This document shows, piece after piece, positions 24,126 through 35,688 of a DNA stretch of 64,000 nucleotides. The notes beneath the pieces are model-generated. The model made no database searches. It was not told the DNA's origin and was given only the letters and a program-made list of their open reading frames with translations. Each line of letters begins with the position of its first letter. Position 1 is the first letter of the stretch. The DNA lies in the NCBI GenBank assembly GCA_930367205.1, contig OV884014.1, positions 114,061,153 through 114,125,152 on the forward strand. Direction: 5' to 3'. The position numbers and the translations under genes are program-made. Source of the DNA: Acanthosoma haemorrhoidale (taxonomy: Eukaryota > Arthropoda > Insecta > Hemiptera > Acanthosomatidae).

Positions 24126-24803
24126 ACGAAAATGTTATCTGTAATTAGATCAAACGTTGTTTCTCTATTTAAGTTCCTGTCGAACCTTTGTGTTGATTTG
24201 TTATTGCGACTATATGAAATATTTTCAAATATTTGCATAGAGTTTTAAAACAAATCGTGACCTTGTAAACCCTGGTTTGATTTTGTTCAACACTTCAACA
24301 AAAATTACACCCCACAACATCGATCCCCTTAAAAATAAACTTAAAGGATTTTCCAGTCATTAAAAAACAAAATGGATACTAAGTAGATATATGAAATATT
24401 TATTGAAAAAAAAACAGAGCTTTCCAAAATTCCAAGAATTATTTAAAATGTAAAGATTGTGTAGTTGAAGGGCACAAGCCTTTTGTTGAAATGTTCTGGC
24501 AGGCAGAAAATTCGCAGAGTTGAAGAGTTGGGGAAATATTACTCTGGGCAGAGAATCCAATCTAACAAATTATTAATACCGATTAATATATAAAATAATA
24601 TAATTGTATTTGTTTATACTACTTTCTTTCTCTATAATCGTTTTTATAAATATTCATACATTAAAAAAAAATTTAATATTTATTTTTGTTTTTACTCATG
24701 TTAGTATATTGTGTTTATATGAAAATGTTTAATTACTATTACTTAAGAGTAAGCGAAACCGACCCAGTCATTTATGGTGTTTTATTATTATTATTGAAAT
24801 ACT
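24126..24803. other. AT-rich spacer, nothing recognised
   Basis: No repeat partner or convincing frame. Confidence 0.4.
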
Positions 24804-25418
24804 TCTTTATTATGATGAAATTACAATCTGCCTCATCGGACAATAAGTAATATATGTTCTCATTCATACCATATTTACAATTTTCATTCACTCGCTCATT
24901 CATACAGTACTTACAAACAGCCCAGGGACCTCTCAAATCCACATGGTTGTCACCTCCCTCGCATACAAAAGAGGAAACAGAGTTTTGGCAAGTCGCCCAC
25001 GCTCCTCCATCCACCGAGTCACTGGATACAAACCAGTGGAGGCTGACCAACAGCGTGAGAGCCACAGACGCTCAGGACTTGATTGGAGAAACTGGCCATT
25101 GCCAGGACTCTTCTCACGTATTTACAGCAGGCCACGACGCCACTGCCGTTTTAGTCTCCGAGGAGGATTATAGGGATGAGCGGTGCAGTGCAATGACTGT
25201 GCAAGGGGATTAGGGTGGTTACTATGGAATTTCATGAACTTGGAAGGGATGAGTTCAAGAATGTATTTTATCGTTATGAAGGATTTTGTTGCTGACGTTA
25301 TAAGTGGCATTTACTATTGTTCTCAGGACTTTGACTTGATTGAAAGGATTAGATGCGCTTCATGTTCGACTTTTTTGCTGTCCCCCATAGATCTTTTCCG
25401 TATGTCCAGCTTTAGTAT
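24804..25418 (-). mobile_element. Family A copy 7
   Basis: 3' end at about 24804 (minus strand) with full 3' UTR including a paired hairpin at 24953-24974. It continues through the ORF2 stop region at about 25130 to the 'IWTYGxxLWG' region near 25418. Frameshifts throughout. Confidence 0.85.
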
Positions 25419-25420
25419 AA

Positions 25421-25567
25421 CTTCATACAGTATTTACAAACAGCACCGAGACCTCCCAAATCCACATGGACAACCATGTGGAGGGGACAACCCCTCCCTC
25501 GCATGCGAAAGAGGAAGTGGAGTCTTGGGAAGTGCCCCACGCTCCTCCGTCAGCAGCGTCACTGAAA
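25421..25567 (-). mobile_element. Family A internal 3' UTR fragment with a double foldback
   Basis: A second family A UTR piece directly follows copy 7. It runs from 'CATACAGTATTTACAAACAG' to 'AGCAGCGTCACT' and lacks both the true 3' end and any ORF2. Within it the usual CCACATGGTTGTCACC has been replaced by two consecutive inverted repeats (see findings). Its own UTR hairpin is the consensus. Confidence 0.8.
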
Positions 25568-26480
25568 GTGTTTTTATTATTTATTTTAATGTATTTCGTG
25601 AGTACATTTTATCATAATAGTAATACTAAAGTTTCAAGCTGTAGAATATGCTTGTGAAGTTTATAATCGATTGTATTATGTTACTACCAATATCGTAGGA
25701 TAAAATAACATACACACACACTGACTGAATATAATATCGCTTCGCAAAATTCTATATTTTTTTTCGGTACATTTACTTGAAAACTAATGGAATTTAAAAA
25801 TATTTCACCATTCGTAATTTGTCAAAATTTATGAAGGTGGGCAATGAAAATATATTCAGGATCGGAATATTCTTAGTGTTGTAAACTCGAGTGTTCAAGG
25901 ACCCTTTCCTCATCTGAGAATAACACAATTTAGCATTGAGCTAATATGTACACATTATTTTTATGCATAATTGATGTTTTAGTGTAGCGCGTTTTAAAAA
26001 TAATACTTTTCTTCCTAAAGTATTTTCAGTTATCGATAATGAGGGTCGAAATTGATTGAAAATATAGTTTACGATTCGGGCGTCAATCAGCCTTCAGAGC
26101 CTAACCACAAGCACTAGAGAACTTTAGCAAAGTTCCAAGTGCAGAGCCATAAGTCTATATTAGCTCGATAATCGAGTTATAAGTTGGTGTCTTGTCGCTC
26201 GTGTTCCAGTAACCAGGGGCCTGTGTATAATAACACTACTAATGGTTGCTTCCAACCTTGTTGCCTCGATAATGCACAACTTCATGTCTAGTAGCACTTA
26301 TTGTCACAGGCCTGGCTATATTTATTTTATTATACATGTTATAGAAAGTAACGTATTTATATTCATACGAGACATGTATATATGTGTGAATAGGTAGATA
26401 TAAATCGTCTTCCAATAGGAACTTTTAAACATTGACAGTTGATAGCGTCCATATTGTTAAAGCTGCATCTGTCGAATTGG
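25568..26480. other. Spacer, nothing recognised
   Basis: AT-rich; no frame over 60 codons with a domain. Confidence 0.4.
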
Positions 26481-26502
26481 CTGTTTGTTTTGCCAAATCA
26501 CC

Positions 26503-27160
26503 ATGAGCGGATATAGCTTTCAACAACACGTGCCAATGATAAAATTGTTTTATCAATATGGGCGTTCTGTTCGGGCAACGTTCCGCGATCGTCATAACCG
26601 TCCTACCGAGAGGACTATTCGCAGTGTGGTGGATAAATTTGAGTCCACTGGTTCAGTAAACAATCAACCAACACCCGTACTTCGACGGAACGCAAGATCT
26701 GCCGAAAACATCGCCGCTGTCCGTGAGAGTGTGCAGGAGAATCCGAGGCAGTCGATTTCGCGTCGCTCACAAGAACTCGGTCTTTTACAGACCACAACTT
26801 GGCGAATTTTGCGTCGTGACTTGGGCCTGCACCCGCACTAAATTCAACTGACCAGGAGCTGAAGGTAAAGGACATAGACAACGACGTGTGTTCGCTGAAC
26901 TGAACTGGCCACTGAGATCGTGAGATTTGATCCCGTTAGAATTTTTCTTGTGGGGTTTCCTTAAGTCGCAGGTCTATGCGAATAAGCCACAAATTCCAGC
27001 GATCCTGAAAGCCAACATAACCCATGCCATCGGTCAAATTCAGCCTGATTTTATGGGCCAGAGTCATGGAAAATTGGACATTTCGGATGCGCGCCACCCA
27101 GCGAAGCCGCGGAGGACATTTGCACGATGTTATATTTCAGACATAATGGCATCGATATGA
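26503..27160 (+). pseudogene. Mariner-type (DD41D-like) transposase, central catalytic part deleted
   Basis: The first frame (26485-26841, Met at 26503) carries the paired helix-turn-helix domain: HNRPTERTIRSVVDKFESTG, PVLRRNARSAENIAAVRESV and ELGLLQTTTWRILRRDLGLH. It then frameshifts near 26840. About 60 bases later the sequence jumps to the last part (frame 26927-27160): NWPLRS, stop, DLIPLEFFLWGFLKSQVYA, ending with a PRRTFAR stretch in place of SRGGH. The roughly 170 residues with the first two catalytic aspartates are missing, and the third reads PLE instead of PLD. The DNA-binding part is the best preserved. No terminal repeats were recognised. Confidence 0.88.
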
Positions 27161-27814
27161 TATCTTACACACACTTTGTTTTTTTTAATTTAAAGATAGA
27201 AAGCGCTTAAGAACCTCTACTTTAACTGTTCACACAACCTATTCCCTTAGTGAAAATATCAACAATAGCCATCTGTGATTAAATAAGGACCACTTAGCAA
27301 ATGATTCCATCATCCCGTGATGGTCAAATATTTAGGACTAACACTAAGCATACACTCACATTAAAAAAAAATTAATTCTCAAGACGTTTAGATATTTAAA
27401 TATATAATCAAACTTATGGCCAGAAAACAAACCAGTTCTGTACTCTGGTGTAAACATCTTTAACATCTGTAAACATACCTAAACATCTTTTAACAAATAC
27501 AGGAAACCATTATCCCGGATACATAAGAATACGCACCATTCTAAATTATATCCACATATGAATGCATCAACAAACAAACAGAAAATTTTTTTTCCAAAAC
27601 ACACAATTAGCAAGAAACTAGTCTTTTTTTTTTTCTTTTTCTTCTTTCCCCATAGCCATTTTAAATTTATAGATAATTCTATACAATTGTGTGAATACAA
27701 GTGCAGTGAATATTTAGTGAGTAATTGTGGCTTGATACAGTAATGAACCGTCAATGCGTGTGTTTTTAATACACTTTGGAGTTATTGGAGCATTTAGGAA
27801 ACGTTTGTAAAATA
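27161..27814. other. Spacer with poly(T)
   Basis: T-rich tract at about 27624-27646. Part of 27650-27700 ('CCATAGCC', 'TTAAATTTATAGATAAT') faintly resembles the start of repeat I. Nothing else. Confidence 0.4.
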
Positions 27815-27997
27815 TCATAAATGTTTTTTTCCCCTTCATTTAAAGATAATTATATACAATTACAAATCCTGAGGCGAATCTTTTTACAAATTATGTTTGT
27901 GTTTCTTGTAGCGTCGTCACATTATATACAGGTTTTGTTATTTTATAAAAATTATATAATGGAATAAACAACTATAATGATATACATTATACATGAC
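27815..27997 (+). repeat. Dispersed repeat I, copy 1
   Basis: Matches 44800-44976 in the same orientation. Shared words are 'CCTGAGGCGAATCT/CCTCAGGCGAATCT', 'GCGTCG', and an almost identical block from 'ACATTATATACAGGTTTTGT' to 'TGACTGGACT'. The second half is much better conserved than the first. Confidence 0.85.
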
Positions 27998-28894
27998 TGG
28001 ACTGTTTATATTATATATTTATATTATGCAAGAAAGAATGGTTTAAATCATAAAATCAAATATGATTATGATTATCAATATTTTCAAATGGCTTGTACTG
28101 CAAATATAATGGGTAGGATTCAAGAAAGACGTTTTATTTTCTTCAGGTTTTTATTTTTATTATCCTTATTATTGCTTAATTATTGCTAAAACTTAATATT
28201 GTTTTGTTATTCTGTATACTTCATTAGAATAAATATATAAATTAGTATAAATATATGTAACCTTGGTAAAACGCGATCTAATATTTATAGAAATAAAAAA
28301 TGACAGATGTATGTGTCAGCACTTCTAATCTTTAAGATTAGAAGAAAGGGGAACTATTTGCACTTCCCAAACATTGAATGATTTTTTTATCCCCTTTGGA
28401 ATACACAGCTGACATCCGATGGCTTTTCTGTCGTTAACTCGTCTCAAGAATGTTGGTACAGTGGTTTGAGTAGAAGACGGAAATTCGTAAATAAAAAAAA
28501 ATAATAAAAACCTACTCAATAAAACGGGAACAAACAACAACTAAAAACTTATTTACAAAATTAAATAAAAAAACAGAAATATTTACAATTTTAAATAATA
28601 ATGATCTTCAGGGAATCGTAATAAATATTAGATTCTTGAACAGTTTTTTAGCAAGTATATGTGATAGGTGCTAAATGGTGCCCAATTTTTAAAATCTATT
28701 CAAATCTGAACGATTTTTAATGAACGTTTTATGAAGAAAAACACTGTTATTGTTAAGAGTTGAAAAATAACACCCATTAGTTTATTTATAAGTTTTTTAT
28801 TCGTATCGAAATTGAGCTCCATGATGATAGAATTTGTGGTTGGATTTTATAAGTTCCGACCCTCCTCCCCCCGCTCTGTATGATATCTCTTTAC
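27998..28894. other. AT-rich spacer, nothing recognised
   Basis: Small frames at 27977-28189 and 28325-28540 have no recognised domain. Confidence 0.4.
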
Positions 28895-29603
28895 TTTTTT
28901 TTTCCCCTTAGCTCTCTAATTATAAGATTAAGGATGAGGGAAAAATAAAGGGATATTTGGGTTGAGCGGATCCTTGTACTAGGTGTACCTGCTTGAAGGT
29001 GGTGTTAGGAAATTAAGGAGTGTGGGAAGCCTCGGTAGAGGTTGATAGTTGCGGTACAGTGGTGAGAGTCCACTGAAGGCTGAGCCTCTCTCTAGGCATG
29101 CAGTGCAGTCCTATTTAGTCGGATAGCCGTGTTGGGTGCCCGTTAGAGGCTTGTTGTTGGTGGGCCAAGCGCCGTGATTTCCACCATTTGGTCTGCTTTA
29201 CCAGATCTTGAGAGTTGCCATCTTGCCGGTAGCGGTGGGGGTGTCATGTCTCGGAATAGAGGGTTTTGGCTATGTTCCATCGAGTCAAAGAACTTGATGT
29301 GATTTCTTTGGATGGCTTCGGTGATGGTGGGGGCTTCGAACTTTTCGTGGATGTCGGGATCCTTCATATCACGAAAAGGGGTATGCCAGAATGCCGTGCG
29401 CAGGATTTCGTTCTAGAAGCTCTGGAGTCACTAGTGTGTAGGAATCGGAAGAGTGGTGTCCCAAACAGTAGAGCTGGCCTCAGGACGCTGTTATATATTA
29501 CCAGTTTCAGCCGAAGGAATATAGCCGGGCTTGTGATGAGATGCTCGAGAGAGTAGTAAGTCCTACGTACTCTTTTCAGCTTCTTGGTACTGTTAAACAG
29601 CAA
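28895..29603 (-). mobile_element. Family B non-LTR retrotransposon, ORF2 C-terminus and 3' UTR
   Basis: Two minus-strand frames (29603-29364 and 29367-29143) form one broken ORF2 end. The first carries RRTYYSLEHLITSPAIFLRL and LVIYNSVLRPALLFGTPLFR; the second AIQRNHIKFFDSMEHSQNPL and ends soon after PPTTSL. The RPALLFG and IKFFDS blocks show kinship with family C, but the 3' UTR is different. The UTR runs to a T-rich (plus strand) tail near 28895. It is truncated 5' of the C-terminal region. Confidence 0.88.
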
Positions 29604-30103
29604 TGATCAGATTTCAAAGAAATTTTTATTCTGTCAAATGAGCTGACGTATTCTGTTATTAAGAAACAGCGGACTCAATGACTGACAGTCTATTAAGAAG
29701 GCCACACTGATTCATTATTGAAAGGGTCGCCCTGTAAGGCAGGCATGTATTACTATACATATAAACATGTACATGTACATAAAAGACAGTGCGGCTGTGC
29801 CTCAAGATGTGTGTGGCACACGGCTAGGTTTAATCATGGCCTTTTGTATTGGCACTAATGGCTGGGAAGAGGTAGCCGTTATTGGTGGCTTTGGTGTGGA
29901 TGACGGCCTGACAGGTATAGAACCGCTCTCTGTTGTGCGGTTCTGCCCTCTTGATTACCGCGCCAAACTGTGAAAATGGCGGGGGCGCCAATTCCTCTAC
30001 CGACTTCGATTAAGTATCGACCGCAATCTATGACAAGGCAATCGACTGTGCTCAATGTCCCCTATATATTACATGTCCTGTTATATTGTATTGTATATAA
30101 ATA
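29604..30103. other. Spacer, partly GC-richer
   Basis: A 68-codon frame (29767-29973) lies in a GC-richer block (29790-30060) that stands out from the AT-rich surroundings. I recognise neither a protein nor a repeat family. Confidence 0.35.
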
Positions 30104-30905
30104 CAGAGGGGTCCAAAAAAATGTATCCACTGTTTAAAAGTCCATAACTTGCAAACTAACTGACGGACTATTTTTGGTAGTGTAATAGTTTGTAGTTCCG
30201 GCAATCCCCATACAAGCGTTGTATTGCGTTGTTTTGTTTTGTCAGATGACAGTCGCCAGATAGTTAGTGTTTTATTGTTAGTTGTGCCTTGTTACTCGAG
30301 TAAACATGGCGTAAGGCTTACATTTGATGAAAGGAAGTCTGTTTTAAAGTGGTATTTTAAGTACGAAATCATTAATGAGGTTCAATGGCAATGGCTAAAT
30401 GTGTATCAAACACGACATGTTTAACGATTCGTCGCATTCGAGACAAATTAGAAGCCGAAGGCTGTGTTAAAGATGTACACAAACAACGATCTGGACGACC
30501 TGTAACAGTAGCAAGTCCATTTAACTCCCATCTTGTGTTACAAAAATTCACTCGCTCACTACAGAAGTCTGTGAGACAGTGTGCCCGTGAAACTGGAGTG
30601 AGTCGCTCAAGTGTTCGGCGAATTTTGAAAACAGCAAAGTGGAAGTGCTACGTGCCAAGATTGCTACACGCAATGTACGAGGACGACCCAGATTGTAGAA
30701 TTGAGTACAGCGAGAATGGAGCTACAACTAACAATAAAACACGAACTATCTGGTGACTGTCATCTGACAAAACAAAACAACGCAATACAACGCTTGTATA
30801 GCGATTGCCGGAACAACAAACTATTACACTACCAAAAATAGTCCGTCAATTAGTTTGCAAGTTATGGACTTTTAAACATTGGATACATTTTTTTGGACCC
30901 CTCTG
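30104..30905 (+). mobile_element. IS630-Tc1-mariner deletion derivative with 182-bp terminal inverted repeats
   Basis: An 802-bp element with inverted repeats at 30104-30285 and 30724-30905. Both begin CAGAGGGGTCCAAAAAAATG, give or take one base, and differ at only a few positions. TA lies directly outside each end (30102-30103 and 30906-30907), the expected target-site duplication. Inside is only the DNA-binding half of a transposase (next entry). It is non-autonomous: the catalytic domain has been replaced by the right inverted repeat. Confidence 0.95.
30305..30756 (+). pseudogene. Transposase N-terminal (helix-turn-helix) remnant
   Basis: One frame starts ...RLTFDERKSVLKWYFKYE and shifts at about 30400 into the frame of 30385-30756. 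That frame carries TIRRIRDKLEAEGCVKDVHK, then RSGRPVTVAS (the GRP linker between the two helix-turn-helix motifs), then ETGVSRSSVRRILKTAKWK and PRLLHAMYEDDPDCRIEYSE. After this the coding sequence stops and the reading frame runs into the terminal repeat. No DDE/D residues remain. The order of motifs is that of a mariner/Tc1-type paired-like DNA-binding domain. Confidence 0.88.
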
Positions 30906-31828
30906 TATTTATAATTAATAATATGTAAAGTAAATATAAAAATTAAATAACTACTCTAAGAAGAAACGCATATTGCCAAGTTTAGTTTACAAATTTTTTG
31001 ATCATTGAATTACACTTTTTGGTGTTCATAAATATATTTTTATTATTAGTAATGATTTAATCTTTAGTATAATTTATACCACTAGTTAGTTGAGAACATT
31101 TTTATTCTAGCATAAGTGCAAAGTTTTAAATTATCAGTGATTGAATTTCATATCAAGCAATAATTTCGTAGAAACGAGTTAATTTTCCATACTTTTAATA
31201 GAATTGAAGGAAAATTACTTACAATAACAAACTTTTCTATCTATGATATTTTAACGGTATTTATTTTGGTATAGTGCTTTGTGTTTTAATTGGAATTTAA
31301 AAACACTTGAAAATGAAGTATTCGTTTCATGACACGACTAGCTCATTCAGTTTGAAAATTGTAGACTTATGTTTTATTTTGAAAACGGTATAAGTATTCT
31401 AAAGTAGCAGTAAGGACATTTCATATATTTAATTAATAATAATATTTAGCAAATTTTAAAAACTTTAAAATTTCGCGTTGTGTAGTTTGTATACTATTAA
31501 AAGGACCTATTTTAAGCTGTAATATTCCCAATGATATATGTAACTTACTTACTTTCAATCCAATTGCGTTCTGTTATTTATTGTGTTTTATGACACAAAA
31601 GTATTATGAATGATTAGACCATAAAAAAAAAAACTCTTTTGTTAAGCCAAGATGATATTTTCAAGCGCTCCTCTTGCCATATTTTACCAAATTTAAATAT
31701 TGTTAAAAGAACAGACAAGAAAATAAAAGGAATGAGGAACTCTTCAAGTACAATGAACAACCCTTGTTAATGGCTTTGCCTGAACAGCTGTACTTGTTTG
31801 CCTGGATACTACATGAAGACACGGTGGC
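30906..31828. other. AT-rich spacer, nothing recognised
   Basis: No frames or repeat partners. Confidence 0.45.
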
Positions 31829-31992
31829 TTTTTTTTTTTTTTAATTTCAAAACCCCTTTATTCAACAACATTTTTACAATTTCTGATCAAAATTCAATAT
31901 AGGAGGTAATATTTACAAAAACAAAATTTTCTTTTTGAAGTTAAAATTACAATAGAATGTGAACAGGACTAGGTGATGGAGCTCACCTTCAG
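31829..31992 (-). mobile_element. Family C 3' UTR fragment
   Basis: Starts at a poly(T) run (the element's A tail on the minus strand). It ends just past the AGGTGA-N6-TCACCT hairpin (31971-31988), with 'GAAGGTGAGCTCCATCACC' on the minus strand as in the other copies. It has no coding part. Confidence 0.7.
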
Positions 31993-32435
31993 ATAAGATA
32001 TGGTGGCATTGCACAGAGACTGCCCGACCCATGGCCTTCTTCGTCTCCGAGAGGTCGGTAGTACAAGGTTCTCTTTCCCCGCAGAATAGTGAATACTTTT
32101 TTTACACAGAATAATTACAACGACACTATTCTCGATGCATAAATAAAGTTTTATTTATTTATTACATATTTAGGTACAAGTCGATTACGAGTGTCGTTAT
32201 AGTCCATATTTTTTTTTCAACAAACATCACCTGCATAAAAGTAAGTTTTCATTATTTTTTTCACTCTATATTGTGGGCTTCTTTGTTGTTGTCTCTGTTG
32301 TTGTTGACTTAATCTTTAAGACATCATCTGTTATACTGTTTGTTCTACTATGCTTTATATTATATTATATTATATAATTATATTACAAAATGTTCTCAAG
32401 GTAGTCTTAATAATATCTGGTATATCTGGTATGTT
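31993..32435. other. Spacer, nothing recognised
   Basis: Contains TTG-rich and TATTA-rich short tracts. Confidence 0.4.
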
Positions 32436-32660
32436 TTTGCTTTTTGTTAGGTCACAATTTAATTGATACTTTGCATAATCCATTATATGAAAATATATTT
32501 GCGTTTTCCCACAGTGTTTATCATCTATAAATTACAAAACACGAACGTTTTCAACACTTTAAGCCATTATTCTCAACAGCTAAAGCATGGTAAGCATCAA
32601 AATTGAACAAAATAAAGGATTAAAACACTGTCAATTATAACTAAACACTAATATTTTGAA
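32436..32660 (+). repeat. Dispersed repeat J, copy 1 (holds a single satellite unit)
   Basis: Aligns with 35475-35719. Shared words are 'TACAAAACACGAACG/TACGAAACACGAACG', 'AAGCCATTAT', 'CAACAGCTAAA' and 'ATAAAGGATTAAA'. At its end, 32625-32655 is one complete 31-bp unit of the large array at 35689-38262 (ACACTGTCAATTATAAC...), present only once here. Confidence 0.85.
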
Positions 32661-32874
32661 AGTTCTATTATTTGATAAAATATTAATCAATGATTAAATC
32701 AATCATTGATTTAATTTTCAAAACTATAATGGCCTTTCTTGACATTGATCTTCCTCTTTTCGAGTTTTAAATTATTATAAACTCTTACTGATGATACTTA
32801 GCTGCTTGTAGAATTTTGATTTGCCATTGTCATTGCATAATCTTTTCAAATCAGCTATTGACTGTGTATGATGG
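32661..32874. other. Spacer with an 11-bp inverted repeat
   Basis: AATCAATGATT and AATCATTGATT, five bases apart near 32687-32713, form a perfect AT-rich hairpin. No function inferred. Confidence 0.5.
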
Positions 32875-33756
32875 TGTAGCGAGCGCTAACAATATATGTA
32901 AATTACTCTATACTCTGGTGCATAATGTATTATAATATAAATGCAAATCTTTGTAAACTTCTTGTAATAAATCATAGATAGGTCGGTAGTCGTGAAACAG
33001 GTAACAGAGGGACGAAGGTCCTGCAATAAAACCTGAGAGGGTAAGCCACCTGCCCCTAATAAAATATACCCAAGCAGACCTTCAGTCACTGTCCGCCAGT
33101 CATAAAATCTAAAGGCCATGCCAATAAACAGTCCTATAGGGGACGATCGATCACGTATCGCTCGCTAGGTGGGACTTCATAAAACACACCCTTTTAGGCC
33201 AACAGTCATAAAACTTAAGGGGGATTAGCCACCTGGGCATCATAAAACATACCTGCAGCCAGGCTCCGCCTTCCGGTGGGAAGGAGGGACGGATATTTAA
33301 ATCAAGGCTTTTCGCCCTGCAGACACACTCTTCCCTAGTCTCTTCATCTAGATAGCCGCTATCACTCGTCGCGATACGCCAAGGCCCCGGGGCCCTGGGA
33401 GTAAGCCCACTCAGCCTTCCGCTAATCTACTCTCGCTATGTCACACCTCTACGACGGCACTTGCCACACAGCCTCTAGCAGACTTGTAATTGTACTTATT
33501 ACGCTGCCGATCTCTCACCCGAACTCTGAAAACTGGTCTTATTCTTTATGAACCTCTGAACCTCATCCTGAACACAGTGTCTTGTCGGGACACAACCCTA
33601 TCAATAAATGGAGTCAGATATTAACGCCTACATGGAACATGGTCCATCTTATTAACTACAACAATCCGCACTTGTCACCAGGGCTAGAGTGATCAGGCAC
33701 TCCCCTAGTGACGCCCCCGACAATTGTTGACACCCGACAATTAGTGACCCCCGACA
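32875..33756 (+). mobile_element. Divergent solo LTR with 5-bp target-site duplication
   Basis: Starts TGTAGCGAGCGCTAAC (compare TGTAGCGACCGCTAAC at 52859) and ends GTGACCCCCGACA. It is flanked by GATGG on both sides (32870-32874 and 33757-33761). The middle is quite different from the other LTRs and has a GC-rich block at 33330-33480. The last 60 bp contain three copies of a 'GTGAC/TTGACxCCCGACAATT'-like 3' end word, as if the terminus had been triplicated. No internal retroelement genes are adjacent. Confidence 0.9.
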
Positions 33757-33979
33757 GATGGTTTTGTTTATTTCTGGTATGTACCCAAATTATTTCAGTC
33801 GTTTGCCAGTACTGAACAGACAACGTGCCCCTTCGCAAGACTAATTTACAGTAATTTTTAGGTGTGATTACTTGTTTGATGATACTTGCTTGATCACTTG
33901 TGATTACTTGTGGTATGATTTAGTGTAGGCCAATCGGTGACAACTCTTTCCTAAATATAACCTTTTATTTTGAAATTTC

Positions 33980-34645
33980 TTCTTGTAGCGTAGAAGGGAG
34001 GAAGTACACAAATAACAAAGTTTATTTCAGAGCAGCTTGTTCAAATATTAGTACTTTCTCAAAGCGGACGTGGCCATGTGAGATATTTAGGAATTTCTTC
34101 TATATAATACCTTGCAACAATGTTTGTGGTGAAGTCTTTTTGTCGGTAAGAATCGGTAGATTTTTGAATTTGTTGAATTTCAGAAAATTTATCGGCATGA
34201 AAAATATTAACCCGAAAATTAATTACCTAATAAAACTGATCGCATTTTTTTGGGGGGGGGGGTTTAAACCCTTCTTATAATATTTTAATTATTATATATT
34301 ATTTACAAGATAAGATCAATACATAATTGAGTAACAAAAGTTTTAAAAAACATCTAATTTTCGCATCATATTATTTAAAGTGCCCAAGTTTTGAAGAGAT
34401 TTATTAAACTTTGATCATTAATAACCTCTGTAGTGAGTCGTATACTTCAAAACCTAAAGAACAAGTTTGTATACATTTTAAAGTCGTTATATAAATTTCA
34501 AATTTTGGTAAATGTCATGGAATTTCCGCCATCTTATAAATGGCTGCTTATTCTGTTATATCATTTAGCAGGTTCAAGGTACACGAACACCATTTCCCTA
34601 ATATAACCAGCTGATCATATGAACGTTCACACCATACCAGGCTGT
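33980..34645 (-). repeat. Dispersed repeat D, copy 2 (uninterrupted)
   Basis: Reverse complement of the 22865-24125 repeat without the family A insert. The sequence corresponding to the insertion point reads 'GAGGTTATTAATGATCAAAG...TTTAATAAATCTC' on the minus strand, so it represents the empty site. A G run lies at about 34252-34262. Confidence 0.85.
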
Positions 34646-35474
34646 TCTCGTTAACAATTTCTCTTCGAGTTAATTAATGATTGCTACTGAAGCACCAGCA
34701 GATATGTAAACACGTTTACTTTCTTTAAAACCGTTCCGAAGTAAGGTTTATCCGATCTCAAAACAGAACGTTGCAACTCAGCATTATCATTAGATTTGTG
34801 TAAGGCTATACAATAAGCGCTGTCAAAAACAGGAAGCGAAGACTGAGCGCTGAAACCTCGCTCTCTGTTCCGAGTTAATATAAATGAGCTGGAGCTAGCA
34901 GGAATTATACTGGAGCCGTTCTGGAAAAGGGGCACAGGCATTGTCTTGTCCAGGTAATATTTCCAGGAAGATTCTCCAGCTATGACAGCGCGTCTTGACA
35001 AATGTAACTTCTGCGGCGTTCAGAGCCGCTTTAATATAATGCCCTCCAGTTGAGACAATCGTTTAGAGGAATTTGAGGCTGGTTTGTTTAATTATTGCTG
35101 TTTCACGGCTAAGTTTAAAGCCGTCAAGTTGAATGCTTAGTTATAGTTACGGATACAACGCCAGGTGTTTAGAGATATCCTGTAACTGTAGAATCTACTG
35201 TTGTTAATTGGTAAATGTGCAGAAGAGTACGAAAAATATATGTGTAACATTTTTCTTACAACGCTGAGATTGTGATGCAATACGGTAAGGGCAAGTTGTT
35301 TAACGTAATTTATCTTATATAAATCTCTTACTGGAGATAACGTTAACAACAATTGCAACATGATGTTAATAATTATTTGGAAAGAAGAAATCATAAATTA
35401 ATTAATAATTTGATGACATAGATTTCATGTATACAAGTATGAAATTTAGTTGATAATTTTAAACAAAAAATAAT
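34646..35474. other. Spacer with a 105-codon minus-strand frame
   Basis: The frame at 34684-35001 (minus) is of ordinary composition and longer than expected by chance in such AT-rich DNA. I recognise no domain, signal peptide or splice context. Probably not a gene, but it is one of the few non-transposon frames over 100 codons. Confidence 0.25.
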
Positions 35475-35688
35475 TTACTTTTGTTTTCTTTTAGTTTACA
35501 ATTGAATGGATACATTAGTTCATCATTAAATGAATATATTTGTGTTTTCAAACAGTTTTTATGGCTTACAAATTACGAAACACGAACGATTTCAATGCTT
35601 GAAGCCATTATTTCCAACAGCTAAAACTTGCTATCACAATTATATAATAAAATATAAAGGATTAAAATAAAATATAAAGGATTAAATT
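35475..35688 (+). repeat. Dispersed repeat J, copy 2 (leads into the satellite)
   Basis: Partner of 32436-32660. Just before the array a 17-bp segment, AAAATATAAAGGATTAA, is duplicated, where copy 1 has it once. Confidence 0.85.

Noticed and set aside
25568..26480. tRNA or other structured RNA genes in the spacers
   Set aside because: I looked for the GTTCGANTC-type loop and clover-leaf spacing and found no convincing case; a covariance-model scan would be needed to exclude them fully.
29767..29973. GC-richer frame as transferred bacterial DNA
   Set aside because: Only about 270 bp, no recognisable protein and no bacterial gene context; composition alone is not enough.
31829..32160. Possible gene 3' end with poly(A) signals near 32140
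   Set aside because: The conserved part is the family C 3' UTR; the AATAAA-like words are expected by chance in such AT-rich DNA.
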